Source: Ancylobacter gelatini (lineage in GTDB: Bacteria > Pseudomonadota > Alphaproteobacteria > Rhizobiales > Xanthobacteraceae). Taken from it: a stretch of DNA of 64,000 nt. Below, in pieces: positions 35,917 to 45,105 of the stretch (positions are counted from its first letter, which is position 1; each line of letters begins with the position of its first letter). Both the position numbers and the translations under genes were made by a program. The stretch is from assembly GCF_022601675.1 (NCBI RefSeq), contig NZ_JAKVIL010000004.1:310001-374000 (forward strand), given 5' to 3'. The notes beneath the pieces are model-generated. The model worked only from the letters and a program-made list of their open reading frames with translations. It was not told the origin of the DNA and did not search any database.

Positions 35917-38531
35917 GTGACCGAGACCCGACACGGCAGACCGTCCGGCGCGCCGCCAAAGTCAGCAAGAGCCCCGACCCGCGCGTTGCCGGCCTCCCCG
36001 CCAACGCACCGCAGGAAACCGGCAGGAACACGGCGAGCGTCGCGCCCTCCCCCGAATCATCGGCCACATCGGCCACGTCATCGGCGAAATCGGCCAAGCC
36101 TTCGGTGAAGCCGGCAAGATCGTCGGTGAAGCCGGCGCGTCCGGCCGCCAAGGCGGATGCTCCCCCGACAGTTGCTGCGGCCAAGGCCGTCGCAGCCAAG
36201 ACCGTCGTCGCCAAGACCGCCGTCGCTCCTGCGAAGATGGCCGCCGAACCGGCCTCCGCTCCGCCATCGCGCACCCGAGGGCGCAAGCTCGCCCCGGTCG
36301 ACGCGGCCCGGCCTGCCGCCAGCAAGGTGTCCGCGGCCCGCATCGCCGCCGCCAAGCAAGCTCTGGCCAAGGCCAAGGCCGCGCTGCCCCATGAACCGGA
36401 GCGGCCGGCCGGTCCGCGCGCGGCGAAGGTGAAGGCGAAGGCAGGCTCCGAGATGCCCGCCGCTCCCGCGCCGGCAACGCCCGAGACGGCGAAACCGAAG
36501 ACCGCGAAATCGAAGACGGCCTCCACCAAGCCCGCCGCCCGTAGATCCGCCGCCGGCTCTGCCGGTGTCAGCACGGCGGCCGCCAAGCCTGCTCCCGTCA
36601 AGCCCGCTGCCGCGCCTCCGGCCTCCGCCATGCCGAAGGCGCCCTCCCCCGAAATGCTTGTGGCGCCGGCACCCAGGCAAGCCCCCTCCCCGGCGGTAGC
36701 CGCGCCCGCCGCGAAATCCGCTCCCGAGCCTCAGGAAACTCCCTCGCCGATTTCGATCGATTTCGAGGCCTTCGCCGGCAATCTCGCCCGGATGATCGAG
36801 GAGGGCGGCAAGGCCATGGCGGCCTATCTGCGCCCGCGCGAGGACGGCACCATCAAGGACGATGTGGCCGAGGACATCGCCGACGTCATGAAGACGCTCG
36901 GCAATGTCGCGGAATACTGGATGATCGACCCGCAGCGCGCGGTGGAAGCGCAGTCGCGCCTGATCGGCGGCTATCTCTCGCTGTGGTCCTCGACCCTCAA
37001 GCGGCTCGGAGGGGAGGAAACGGCTCCCGTCGTCGCCCCACCGGCCCGCGATGCCCGCTTTACCGATCCGGAATGGAGCAACAATCCGTTCTTCGACACG
37101 CTGAAGCAGACCTATCTGCTGACCGCCAACTGGGCGGAAAAGATGGTCGACGAGGCCGAGATCGACCCGCACACCAAGCACAAGGCGGAATTCTATGTCC
37201 GCCAGATCGCAGGCGCGGTCTCACCCTCCAATTTCGTGCTCACCAATCCCGAGCTGCTGCGCACCACGCTTGCCTCCAATGGCGACAATCTGGTGCGCGG
37301 CATGAAGATGCTGGCCGAGGATATCGAAGCCGGCGGCGGTGAGCTGAAGATCCGCCAGTCCGACCATTCCAAGTTCAAGGTCGGCGAGAACCTCGCCACC
37401 ACGCCGGGCAAGGTGATCTTCCAGAACGAGCTGATGCAGCTCATCCAGTACTCGCCCACCACCGAGCAGGTGCTGCGCACGCCGGTGGTGATCGTGCCGC
37501 CCTGGATCAACAAATATTACGTGCTCGACCTCAACGCCGAGAAATCCTTCGTCCGCTGGGCGGTGGCGCAGGGGCTGACGGTGTTCATCGTCTCCTGGGT
37601 GAACCCCGACGCCTCTCTCGCCACCAAGGGCTTCGGCGACTACATGCATGACGGCGTGCTCCAGGCGATCGAGGTCGCCCGCAAGGCGGCCGATGTCGAC
37701 GAGGTGCACACGGTCGGCTATTGCGTCGGCGGCACCATGCTTTCGATGACGCTGGCCTGGCTCGCCGCCGGCAAGCCGGGCGGCATCGCCGAGGCCGGCA
37801 TCCGCTCGGCGAGCTTCCTCACCACCCAGGTCGACTTCACCTATGCCGGCGACCTGAAGGTGTTCATCGACGAGGACCAGATCTCCAGCCTGGAACGCCG
37901 CATGCTGGAATCCGGCGTGATGGAGGGCGGCAAGATGGCCCGCGCCTTCAACATGCTGCGCGCCAATGATCTCATCTGGCCTTATGTGGTGAATAATTAC
38001 CTCAAGGGGCAGGCGCCGTTCCCGTTCGATATCCTGTACTGGAACTCGGACTCCACGCGGCTGCCGGCGGCGAACCACTCGTTCTATTTACGCAATTGCT
38101 ACCTCGACAACCTGTTCGCCAAGGGCGCACTGAGGCTGGAAGGGCGCCAGCTCGACCTCTCGAAGGTCGCGCTGCCGATCTATTCCATCGCCACGCGCGA
38201 GGATCACATCGCGCCCGCGCAATCGGTGTTCCTCGGCATGCAGCTCTTCGGGGCGCAGAGCCGTTTCGTGCTGGCGGGCTCGGGCCACATCGCCGGCGTG
38301 GTCAATCCACCGTCGCGCGGCAAGTACCAGTACTGGACCGGCGAGACGCCAAGCGGAAAGCTGGAGGACTGGCTCGACAAGGCGCAGATACACCCCGGCT
38401 CCTGGTGGCCGGACTGGATGGGCTGGATCGAGGCGCAGGACGGCGCACGCGTGCCCGCCCGCATTCCCGGCGACGGGGCGTTCCCGGCGCTGGAGGACGC
38501 GCCGGGCAGCTATGTGAAGGTGAACGCGTGA
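35913..38531 (+). CDS. phaC: Class I poly(3-hydroxyalkanoate) synthase with a long Ala/Lys/Pro-rich N-terminal extension
   Basis: PhaC polymerises hydroxyacyl-CoA into storage granules. The synthase core (about 280-872) has the lipase-like box GYCVGG with nucleophile C604, Asp764 in ATREDHI and His792 in GSGHIAG, with spacing as in R. eutropha PhaC. Residues 20-275 are a low-complexity Ala, Lys and Pro extension with KPA, AKA and AAK repeats, like histone H1 or the tail of PhaF phasins. This is far longer than the family's usual N-terminus (total 872 against about 590). No ATG precedes the core extension; TTG 35913 (reading [10 protein letters not shown]) is the best start, preceded by GGGGAC. 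GTG 35817 is possible. Its stop overlaps the next gene. Confidence 0.92.
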   Translation: MSDRDPTRQTVRRAAKVSKSPDPRVAGLPANAPQETGRNTASVAPSPESSATSATSSAKSAKPSVKPARSSVKPARPAAKADAPPTVAAAKAVAAKTVVAKTAVAPAKMAAEPASAPPSRTRGRKLAPVDAARPAASKVSAARIAAAKQALAKAKAALPHEPERPAGPRAAKVKAKAGSEMPAAPAPATPETAKPKTAKSKTASTKPAARRSAAGSAGVSTAAAKPAPVKPAAAPPASAMPKAPSPEMLVAPAPRQAPSPAVAAPAAKSAPEPQETPSPISIDFEAFAGNLARMIEEGGKAMAAYLRPREDGTIKDDVAEDIADVMKTLGNVAEYWMIDPQRAVEAQSRLIGGYLSLWSSTLKRLGGEETAPVVAPPARDARFTDPEWSNNPFFDTLKQTYLLTANWAEKMVDEAEIDPHTKHKAEFYVRQIAGAVSPSNFVLTNPELLRTTLASNGDNLVRGMKMLAEDIEAGGGELKIRQSDHSKFKVGENLATTPGKVIFQNELMQLIQYSPTTEQVLRTPVVIVPPWINKYYVLDLNAEKSFVRWAVAQGLTVFIVSWVNPDASLATKGFGDYMHDGVLQAIEVARKAADVDEVHTVGYCVGGTMLSMTLAWLAAGKPGGIAEAGIRSASFLTTQVDFTYAGDLKVFIDEDQISSLERRMLESGVMEGGKMARAFNMLRANDLIWPYVVNNYLKGQAPFPFDILYWNSDSTRLPAANHSFYLRNCYLDNLFAKGALRLEGRQLDLSKVALPIYSIATREDHIAPAQSVFLGMQLFGAQSRFVLAGSGHIAGVVNPPSRGKYQYWTGETPSGKLEDWLDKAQIHPGSWWPDWMGWIEAQDGARVPARIPGDGAFPALEDAPGSYVKVNA

Positions 38532-39322
38532 GCGGCGGCGCCATATGCGCCTGGCTCGCCGTACCGGCGGTGCTGCTGAGCCTGGCCGCGGCGCCGGCCA
38601 GTGCCGCCAGCTTCGACTGCGCCCGGGCGCGACTGTCCGACGAGAAGGCGGTCTGCGCCGACCCCACCCTCTCCGCCCTCGATAGCGAGATGGGCGGGCT
38701 GTGGTTCGCCTATGAGCGCATCCCGCTGCTGATGGGCGGAAGCGCCGACCGCCGAGACGAAGCCCACGCCTTCCTGAGCGAGCGCGGGCGCTGCGCCGGC
38801 GACATTGCCTGCCTGACCCGCGCCTATCAGACGCGCATCACCGCCCTGCGCAAGAATCTCGGCGGCGCGCTCGACGCGCTGACCCGGCAGGCCAACTCCG
38901 ACGGCGCCCCGGCGCCGCAGCCGGTGATCGATCAGGCGAGCGCCTATCTCCAGCAGTGCCGCAGCCTCGGCGGCACGCCCAAGGGCAGCCAGTGGCCGTT
39001 CATGATGAGCGCGGATCTCGACCGCGACGGCCAGCCCGATTATGTGCTGAACACGCAGAACCTTTCCTGCGAAGGCGCGGCCACCGCCTATTGCGCCAAT
39101 GACGGCTGCGATGTCGCCGTCAGCCTGTCCACGGCCGGCTACCGGCCGGAGGGGCTGCGCGGCAGCGACCCGGTACTGGCCCAGAGCGCCAAAACCACGG
39201 CGCTCGAACTCTGGGTCGACCGTTTCCAATGTCCCGACGCCGCGCCGGAGGCGGCATGCTGGGGCACCTGGAAATGGGACGGCGGCAAGCTGAAGGCGAG
39301 CTACGCGGTGCGGGCGCGGTAG
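38528..39322 (+). CDS. Exported LprI/DUF1311-type protein
   Basis: GTG 38528 overlaps the phaC stop (GTGA), so translation is probably coupled. The 264-residue protein has a Sec signal ending in ASAAS near residue 27, then the LprI-like N-terminal domain ([20 protein letters not shown]) with paired cysteines. LprI-type domains are found in lysozyme inhibitors and other envelope proteins. The C-terminal half ([13 protein letters not shown]) looks like a calcium-binding EF-hand-like loop and carries further cysteine pairs. A role in the envelope or with secreted hydrolases is inferred; coupling to PHA synthase is unexplained. Confidence 0.82.
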   Translation: MSGGAICAWLAVPAVLLSLAAAPASAASFDCARARLSDEKAVCADPTLSALDSEMGGLWFAYERIPLLMGGSADRRDEAHAFLSERGRCAGDIACLTRAYQTRITALRKNLGGALDALTRQANSDGAPAPQPVIDQASAYLQQCRSLGGTPKGSQWPFMMSADLDRDGQPDYVLNTQNLSCEGAATAYCANDGCDVAVSLSTAGYRPEGLRGSDPVLAQSAKTTALELWVDRFQCPDAAPEAACWGTWKWDGGKLKASYAVRAR

Positions 39323-39347
39323 CCGGCACCACCTGAGGGGTGCCGGC
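39322..39347. terminator. Hairpin between convergent genes
   Basis: GCCGGCACC at 39322-39330 pairs perfectly with GGTGCCGGC at 39339-39347 across eight bases, beginning at the stop codon of the LprI-type gene and just before the end of the carbonic anhydrase gene. No T-run follows. Confidence 0.5.
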
Positions 39348-39358
39348 GCTGACCGCGG

Positions 39359-40066
39359 TCAGGCGAGGAAGTCGACCACGCCGGTCTTGAGATCGTAGAC
39401 GCCCCCAGCGAGGCGAACCTTGCCGGCCTTCCTGGCATCGGACACCAGCGTGCTGCCAGTGGCGACGGAACGGAGCACGAACTCGACATTGGAGCGGATT
39501 GCGTTGGTGACGAGGTCGCCGGACATGGTCTGCGCCTTCAGCACCGCCGGCAGGATCGGCTCCACCATCGCGGAGATGGCGCCGGGGAACTCGGCCTTTT
39601 CCGTCACCATCTTCACGCCGGCCTGGACGGCGCCGCAGCTGCTGTGACCCAGCACGAGCACCAGTGGCGCGCCCAATACCGCGACTCCGTATTCGATCGA
39701 GCCGAGCGCGGACTGGTCGACTGTGTTGCCCGCGACGCGGACGACGAAGAGCTGGCCGAGGCTGGCGTCAAACAGATGCTCGGGCGGCGTGCGCGAATCC
39801 GAGCACGCCACCACCACCGCGAACGGCGCCTGCCCGGCCGCGAGCGCGGAAATGCGCTCCGCCCCGCCGACCGGCACGCACGCGCCGCCCTTCACGAAGG
39901 CCTCGTTGCCGGATTTCAGGCGGGCGAGCGCCTCGTCCCCGCCGAGTGTCGTCTTGGCCTCGGGCTCCGCCGCGAAAGCCGTTGGGATGCCGACGCCGGC
40001 GGCAAGGCAGCCACAGGCGAGGGTCCGAAACAGGTTGCGACGGGACAGCATTTCGGAAGCAGGCAT
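39359..40066 (-). CDS. Tat-exported beta-class carbonic anhydrase
   Basis: The 235-residue protein has a twin-arginine signal (LSRRNLFRT) with a hydrophobic segment ending in AFA near residue 32, so it should act in the periplasm. Zinc ligands and the catalytic dyad of beta carbonic anhydrases are intact: C88, D90 and R92 in CSDSRT, and H141 and C144 in GHSSCGA. It interconverts carbon dioxide and bicarbonate. A ribosome site GGGGGAGA precedes ATG 40066. Periplasmic beta enzymes exist in several Proteobacteria but are less common than cytosolic ones. Confidence 0.93.
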   Translation of the reverse strand: MPASEMLSRRNLFRTLACGCLAAGVGIPTAFAAEPEAKTTLGGDEALARLKSGNEAFVKGGACVPVGGAERISALAAGQAPFAVVVACSDSRTPPEHLFDASLGQLFVVRVAGNTVDQSALGSIEYGVAVLGAPLVLVLGHSSCGAVQAGVKMVTEKAEFPGAISAMVEPILPAVLKAQTMSGDLVTNAIRSNVEFVLRSVATGSTLVSDARKAGKVRLAGGVYDLKTGVVDFLA

Positions 40067-40168
40067 GGCGTATTCTCCCCCTTTTCATTGTGTTTGAGGG
40101 GGAACTTTCGGCATTATGGTACAGTGGGTCAACCGTGCCTGACCCCGCCTCTCCGGCAGGGCCGCGCC

Positions 40169-41224
40169 TTACGGGAACATGGCCACCTGTTCCAGCCCCA
40201 GCGTCTCGGGGAAGCCGAGCAGCAGGTTCATGTTCTGCACCGCCTGGCCGGAAGCGCCCTTCACCAGATTGTCGAGCGTCGAGATGATGATCACCCGGTC
40301 CGGCTGGCGATCCGCCACCACGCCGAGGAAGGTCATGTTCGAGCCCTTCACGAAGCGCGACTGCGGCACCTGGCCGAGCGGGAGCACATGCACGAACGGC
40401 TCGGCCTTGTAGAAGTCCGCCAGCACGCGATGCACGCCCTCCGCCCCGATGCCCGGGCCGGTCTTTACATAGATGGTCGCGTAGATGCCGCGGCTCATCG
40501 GAATGAGATGCGGCGTGAAGCTCGGCACGATGGAGCGGCCGGCGGACCTGGAATATTCCTGATCCAGCTCCGCCATATGCCGGTGGCCGCCGACGCCGTA
40601 GGCGTGCATGCCGTCGGTGACCTCGGTGTAGAGCAGGTTCTCCTTGGCCGCGCGCCCGGCGCCGGTCACGCCGCTCTTGGCATCGATCACGATATGGTCC
40701 GGCTCGATGGCGCCGGCCTCGATCAGCGGCACCACGGGCAGGATGGCGGTCGTGGTGTAGCAGCCGGGATTGGCGACGAGGCGCGCCTTGCGGATATCGG
40801 CGCGATAGAGCTCGACAATGCCGTAGACCGCCTCCTGCTGCAGTTCCAGCGCCTGATGCGGATGGCCATACCATTCCTCATAGGCGCCGGGATCGCGCAG
40901 CCGGAAATCGGCCGAAAGATCGACCATCCTGATGTGCGGCGCGGCCTCGAAGACCTTCTTGATCACCTGCTGCGTGGTGCCGTGCGGCAGCGCGCAGAAA
41001 GCGAGGTCAACCTTCGTCCAGTCCACCTCATCGATGGTGGTGAGCACGGGCAGGCTCAGCGGCGCGAATTGCGGAAACACGTCGGCCATGCTCTGGCCGG
41101 CCTTGCGGTCGGCGGTGAGCGCGACGATTTCCACGCGCGGATGACGGACCAGAAGGCGCACCAGCTCAGCGCCGGTGTAGCCCGAAGCCCCGAGTATCGC
41201 GATCCGCGCCCTGCTTTCCGTCAT
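40169..41224 (-). CDS. argC: N-acetyl-gamma-glutamyl-phosphate reductase ArgC
   Basis: ArgC catalyses the NADPH-dependent third step of arginine synthesis. From ATG 41224 (GAGGAGACG site) it has 351 residues with the NADP motif ILGASGYTGAE (10-20) and the catalytic cysteine C155 in NPGCYTT. The length is that of the long type 1 enzyme. It is followed by the carbonic anhydrase gene after about 100 bases and is divergent from a small unknown gene. Confidence 0.96.
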   Translation of the reverse strand: MTESRARIAILGASGYTGAELVRLLVRHPRVEIVALTADRKAGQSMADVFPQFAPLSLPVLTTIDEVDWTKVDLAFCALPHGTTQQVIKKVFEAAPHIRMVDLSADFRLRDPGAYEEWYGHPHQALELQQEAVYGIVELYRADIRKARLVANPGCYTTTAILPVVPLIEAGAIEPDHIVIDAKSGVTGAGRAAKENLLYTEVTDGMHAYGVGGHRHMAELDQEYSRSAGRSIVPSFTPHLIPMSRGIYATIYVKTGPGIGAEGVHRVLADFYKAEPFVHVLPLGQVPQSRFVKGSNMTFLGVVADRQPDRVIIISTLDNLVKGASGQAVQNMNLLLGFPETLGLEQVAMFP

Positions 41225-41277
41225 CTCACCGTCTCCTCGACATCCCGCGCGCGTCCGGCAGCGGGAAACGCGCATCT

Positions 41278-41292
41278 ACACCCGATGGGTGT
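41278..41292. repeat. Short palindrome in the argC/orf94 intergenic region
   Basis: ACACCC-GAT-GGGTGT is a perfect 6-3-6 inverted repeat, 54 bases upstream of argC. It could be an operator for a dimeric regulator; which one is unknown. Confidence 0.4.
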
Positions 41293-41470
41293 CGGACGGA
41301 AGACGGCGCGCCGCATGTCACCTCCTCGTTTGCCGGGGCTGTTTGGCGCACGGCGGCCTCGCCAGCGCGGCGCGGGCGGGAGCCATGCGGCAGGGCGCCT
41401 TGCTGCATGGCGCATAAAGGCCGATATAGAACGCTGGTGCCGGCTCACGGCTGCCGACAGGAAGCCGCGA

Positions 41471-41755
41471 ATGATGACACCTAATGCCTTTCTTACCCTG
41501 GGCGTGCGCATGGCGCGGCTGGGCATCGACTCGCAGATCGTGGTTGCCGAACGCCTGTCGCGCTTTGCCCGTGGTGATCTTGATTCCGGGGTGGAAGCGA
41601 TGCGCATGATCACCGAGAAGGCGCTGGCGCTCGCCGAGGTCAATGCCCGGATCGCGACCTCCGCCGCCGCCGGGCGGCTGGAGCATGCCGGTCCGGAAAT
41701 CGTTGCCATGTATGGCCGCAAGGTGCGGGCGAACCGGCGCCGCCTGAAGGGTTAG
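41471..41755 (+). CDS. Small conserved Rhizobiales protein, helical
   Basis: ATG 41471 or 41474, both after AGGAAG, gives a 94-residue basic protein. The sequence MTPNAFLTLGVRMARLG followed by long Ala/Glu-rich helices is reminiscent of phasin-like or granule-associated small proteins, but I cannot assign a family. It has no signal. It sits divergent from argC and 124 bases before parE. Confidence 0.65.
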   Translation: MMTPNAFLTLGVRMARLGIDSQIVVAERLSRFARGDLDSGVEAMRMITEKALALAEVNARIATSAAAGRLEHAGPEIVAMYGRKVRANRRRLKG

Positions 41756-41879
41756 CCCAGATGGCCGGGCGCCGGCGGGGTGATGCGTTCACGACCTGTT
41801 CCCCGCGAAGAAGTGGCCTGCCATACTATTGCCTGATCGAATCAGTCCACCGCCAAGCAGTCGCGAGCTTTCCTCTGCA

Positions 41880-43931
41880 ATGTCGAATTCCGACGATCTG
41901 TTCGCCTCCGTGCCCCCGCCCGCCCCGCGCCCGGCGCCCGCAAGGGCCGAGCGGAGCCCCGCGCGGGCACCCGTCGCGGGAGGGTCGGCGGAAGCCGCCT
42001 ATACGGCGGCCGACATCGAGGTGCTGGAAGGGCTGGAGCCGGTGCGGCGCCGGCCCGGCATGTATATTGGCGGCACCGACGAGAAGGCGCTGCATCACCT
42101 CTTCGCCGAGGTGATCGACAATTCCATGGACGAGGCGGTCGCCGGCCATGCCAGCTTCATCGAGGTGGAACTGACCGCGGACGGCTTCCTCGCCGTCACC
42201 GATAACGGGCGCGGCATCCCGATCGAGAACCACCCGAAATATCCCGGCAAGTCGGCGCTGGAGGTCATCCTGACCACGCTGCATGCCGGCGGCAAGTTCG
42301 ACAGCAAGGTCTACGAGACTTCGGGCGGCCTGCACGGTGTCGGCGTCTCGGTGGTGAACGCGCTCTCCGACCTCTTGGAGGTCGAGGTTGCGCGCGGGCA
42401 GGTACTGTACCGCCAGACCTATTCGCGCGGCGTGCCGCAGGGCCCGATCGCGGAAGTCGGCCGGGTGCAGAACCGGCGCGGCACCCGCGTGCTCTTCCAT
42501 CCCGACCCGCAGATCTTCGGCGCCGACGCCCGCTTCAAGCCCGCGCGCGTGTTCAAGATGGCGCGCTCCAAGGCTTATCTGTTCGGCGGCGTTGAAATCC
42601 GCTGGAACTGCGATCCGTCGCTGGTGGCGGGCACCGATGTGCCGGAAAAGGCCACCTTCCGCTTTCCGGGCGGCCTCAAGGACTATCTCGCCGCCGATAT
42701 CGCCGGCCATACGCTGGTGCATGGCGATATATTTGCCGGCAAAACATCCCGCCCCGGCGGCCATGGTTCCGCGGAATGGGCGGTGGCGTGGCTGGGCGAT
42801 GCCGACGGCTCGGTCGCTTCCTACTGCAACACCATTCCCACGGCTGAAGGCGGCACGCATGAGGCGGGGTTCCGCGCGGTGCTGCTCAAGGGCCTGCGCG
42901 ACCATGCCGAGCGCACCGGCAACGCCAAGCGCGCCGCGATCATCACCGGCGACGACGTGATGGCCGGCTGCGCGGCCATGCTCTCGGTGTTCGTGCGCGA
43001 GCCGGAATTCCAGGGCCAGACCAAGGAGAAGCTCGCCACGGCCGAGGCCGCGCGCATCGTCGAAGCCGCGATCCGCGACCCGTTCGACCATTGGCTGGCC
43101 GGCAACCCCGTGCAGGCCGGACGGCTGCTCGACTGGGTGATCGAGCGCGCGGACGAGCGCCTGCGCCGCCGGCAGGAGAAGGAAGTCTCGCGCAAGAGCG
43201 CGGTGCGCAAGCTGCGCCTGCCGGGCAAGCTGGCGGACTGCTCCAACAATTCCGCAGCCGGCTCCGAACTTTTCATCGTGGAGGGCGATTCGGCCGGCGG
43301 CTCCGCCAAGCAGGCGCGTGAGCGCCAGAGTCAGGCCGTGCTGCCGCTGCGTGGCAAGATTCTCAACGTTGCCAACGCCACCCGCGACAAGCTCGCGCAG
43401 AACCAGCAGCTCGCCGACCTTTTGCAGGCGCTGGGCTGCGGGTCCGGCGCCCATTACCGTGACGAGGATCTGCGCTATGAGCGCGTGATCATCATGACCG
43501 ACGCCGATGTCGACGGCGCGCATATCGCCTCGCTGCTGGTCACCTTCTTCTACCGACAGATGCCGAAGCTCATCGAGAACGGCCACCTGTTCCTCGCCGT
43601 GCCCCCGCTCTACCGCATCACGCAGGGGGCCAAGACGCTGTACGCTCGCGACGAGGCGCATCGCGACCAGATTCTGGCAAAGGAATTCTCCGGTCGCGGC
43701 AAGGTGGATATCGGCCGCTTCAAGGGCCTCGGCGAGATGATGCCGGCGCAGCTCAAGGAAACCACGATGAACCCGAAGACGCGCACGCTGCTGCGCGTCA
43801 CCGTCGCGGACGCCGAGCGCTCGGCCACGGCCGACACGGTGGAGCGGCTGATGGGCAACAAGCCGGAGAGCCGCTTCGCCTTCATCTCCGAACGCGCCGC
43901 CTTTGCGAGCGACGAACTGCTGGACATCTGA
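41880..43931 (+). CDS. parE: DNA topoisomerase IV subunit B
   Basis: ParE supplies the ATPase and TOPRIM parts of topoisomerase IV, which unlinks daughter chromosomes. From ATG 41880 it has 683 residues: a Pro/Ala-rich N-terminal tail (10-40), a GHKL ATPase domain (AEVIDNSMDEA with E77, GRGIP), a transducer, and the TOPRIM motifs EGDSAGGSA and DADVDGAHI. The short C-terminus, lacking the extra insert of gyrase B, favours ParE over GyrB. A TTG upstream at 41829 is less likely. It is convergent with the LysE gene. Confidence 0.93.
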   Translation: MSNSDDLFASVPPPAPRPAPARAERSPARAPVAGGSAEAAYTAADIEVLEGLEPVRRRPGMYIGGTDEKALHHLFAEVIDNSMDEAVAGHASFIEVELTADGFLAVTDNGRGIPIENHPKYPGKSALEVILTTLHAGGKFDSKVYETSGGLHGVGVSVVNALSDLLEVEVARGQVLYRQTYSRGVPQGPIAEVGRVQNRRGTRVLFHPDPQIFGADARFKPARVFKMARSKAYLFGGVEIRWNCDPSLVAGTDVPEKATFRFPGGLKDYLAADIAGHTLVHGDIFAGKTSRPGGHGSAEWAVAWLGDADGSVASYCNTIPTAEGGTHEAGFRAVLLKGLRDHAERTGNAKRAAIITGDDVMAGCAAMLSVFVREPEFQGQTKEKLATAEAARIVEAAIRDPFDHWLAGNPVQAGRLLDWVIERADERLRRRQEKEVSRKSAVRKLRLPGKLADCSNNSAAGSELFIVEGDSAGGSAKQARERQSQAVLPLRGKILNVANATRDKLAQNQQLADLLQALGCGSGAHYRDEDLRYERVIIMTDADVDGAHIASLLVTFFYRQMPKLIENGHLFLAVPPLYRITQGAKTLYARDEAHRDQILAKEFSGRGKVDIGRFKGLGEMMPAQLKETTMNPKTRTLLRVTVADAERSATADTVERLMGNKPESRFAFISERAAFASDELLDI

Positions 43932-43946
43932 GCGGCCGGCTCACCG

Positions 43947-44576
43947 TTACCGCCGCTCGAAGGCGATCCGCGCCGCCAGCATCAGGAAAATCCCGCCGGT
44001 CGCGACCTGGAACGCCCGGGCGATCCGCGCCCGGCTCATCAGCCAGCCGCCGATGCGGCCGGCGAACAGGCCGACAGCGACGTTCACCACCGTTCCGCCG
44101 ATGTTGAACACCAGCCCGAGCAGCAAGAACTGCAGGAAGGTCGAGCCGCGCGCGGGATCGACGAACTGCGGCAGGAAGGCGAGGATGAACACCGCGACCT
44201 TGGGGTTGAGAACATTGACCACCACCGCCTCCCGGAAGGCGCGCCACGGCGTGCTGCGCCGCGCGCCCTCCGCCGACAGCTTCGGCGCCGGCGAGCGAAA
44301 CGCCTGCACGGCAAGCCACACGAGATAGGCGACGCCGGCCCAGCGAATCGCCTCGAAGGCGCCGGGATGGGTGGCGAGCAACGCCGCCAGCCCCAGCGCG
44401 GCGGCCAGCGTGTGCACCATGCCCCCGGCCGCGATGCCGAAGCTCGCCGCCACCCCCGCGCGCGGGCCAGATTTCATGCCCTGCCCGAGACAGAACAGCA
44501 TGTCATTACCCGGCGTCAGGTTGAGCGCCAGCGCGGCGGGAATGAAGACCAGAAACGTCTCGGCCGGAACGATCAT
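43947..44576 (-). CDS. LysE/RhtB-family exporter
   Basis: From ATG 44576 the 209-residue protein has about six hydrophobic segments and the LysE-family blocks TPGNDMLFCLGQGM and NVLNPKVAVFILAFLPQF. Such proteins export amino acids such as homoserine, threonine or lysine from the cytosol; the substrate is unknown. It ends 16 bases from the end of parE. Confidence 0.9.
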   Translation of the reverse strand: MIVPAETFLVFIPAALALNLTPGNDMLFCLGQGMKSGPRAGVAASFGIAAGGMVHTLAAALGLAALLATHPGAFEAIRWAGVAYLVWLAVQAFRSPAPKLSAEGARRSTPWRAFREAVVVNVLNPKVAVFILAFLPQFVDPARGSTFLQFLLLGLVFNIGGTVVNVAVGLFAGRIGGWLMSRARIARAFQVATGGIFLMLAARIAFERR

Positions 44577-44736
44577 GGATTTGCCCTTGCCATCATTGCG
44601 AGGGGGTTGGTGCCCGCAGTGGGGCACGGCAACAAGCGGCTAGTGATGAAACATCAGCGTTCAATCCCCAGCGTTTGGATATGGCGACTGCCCGCGCAGC
44701 CGTTAATCCCTGCACAGTCCGCCAACGACCCGCCGA

Positions 44737-45105
44737 CTACTCCCCAGGTATCTCAATGGTGGGCCCCAGTACGAGATCGTCTGGCGTGTAGCGCTCGATC
44801 CGACCGGGGAGATAATAGATGTCGGACACTCGATCATGCTCGGCTACGGTCCACTCGGTGTTGCCCGCCTTTCGGACCCACAAGAAGGACGTCGCAGCCT
44901 CCCCGCTTTGCCGCTTCTCTCTGACGTCGGGCGTGATCCCGTTGACCAGCATGTCGGAAATGCGAGCCGCCACCGTGTCGGGAATCGGCTTGCCGCCCGT
45001 CGCCCATCGACGAGCCGTGCGAACATCGACCCCAAGCAGCTTCGCCAACGCCGCGGGCGAGAGGTTGAGTTTTGCGAGAGCTGCCTGAAGTTCGGCGAAG
45101 GTCAT
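44737..45105 (-). CDS. Helix-turn-helix (XRE-like) protein with a C-terminal extension
   Basis: From ATG 45105 the product has 122 residues. Residues 1-50 form an XRE-type helix-turn-helix (AALAKLNLSPAALAKLLGVDVRTARRWATGG), followed by an Ile-Pro-Asp-Thr turn and a C-terminal domain rich in Trp and charged residues that I do not recognise. The start overlaps the stop of the YtoQ-like gene (ATGA), so the two are co-translated. Local DNA is less GC-rich than the flanks, hinting at acquisition, though this was judged only by eye. Confidence 0.8.
   Translation of the reverse strand: MTFAELQAALAKLNLSPAALAKLLGVDVRTARRWATGGKPIPDTVAARISDMLVNGITPDVREKRQSGEAATSFLWVRKAGNTEWTVAEHDRVSDIYYLPGRIERYTPDDLVLGPTIEIPGE

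Noticed and set aside
39644-41470. The long plus-strand frame joined to the small gene at 41471-41755
   Set aside because: It runs opposite carbonic anhydrase and argC; only the last 94 codons have a ribosome site and sensible protein composition.
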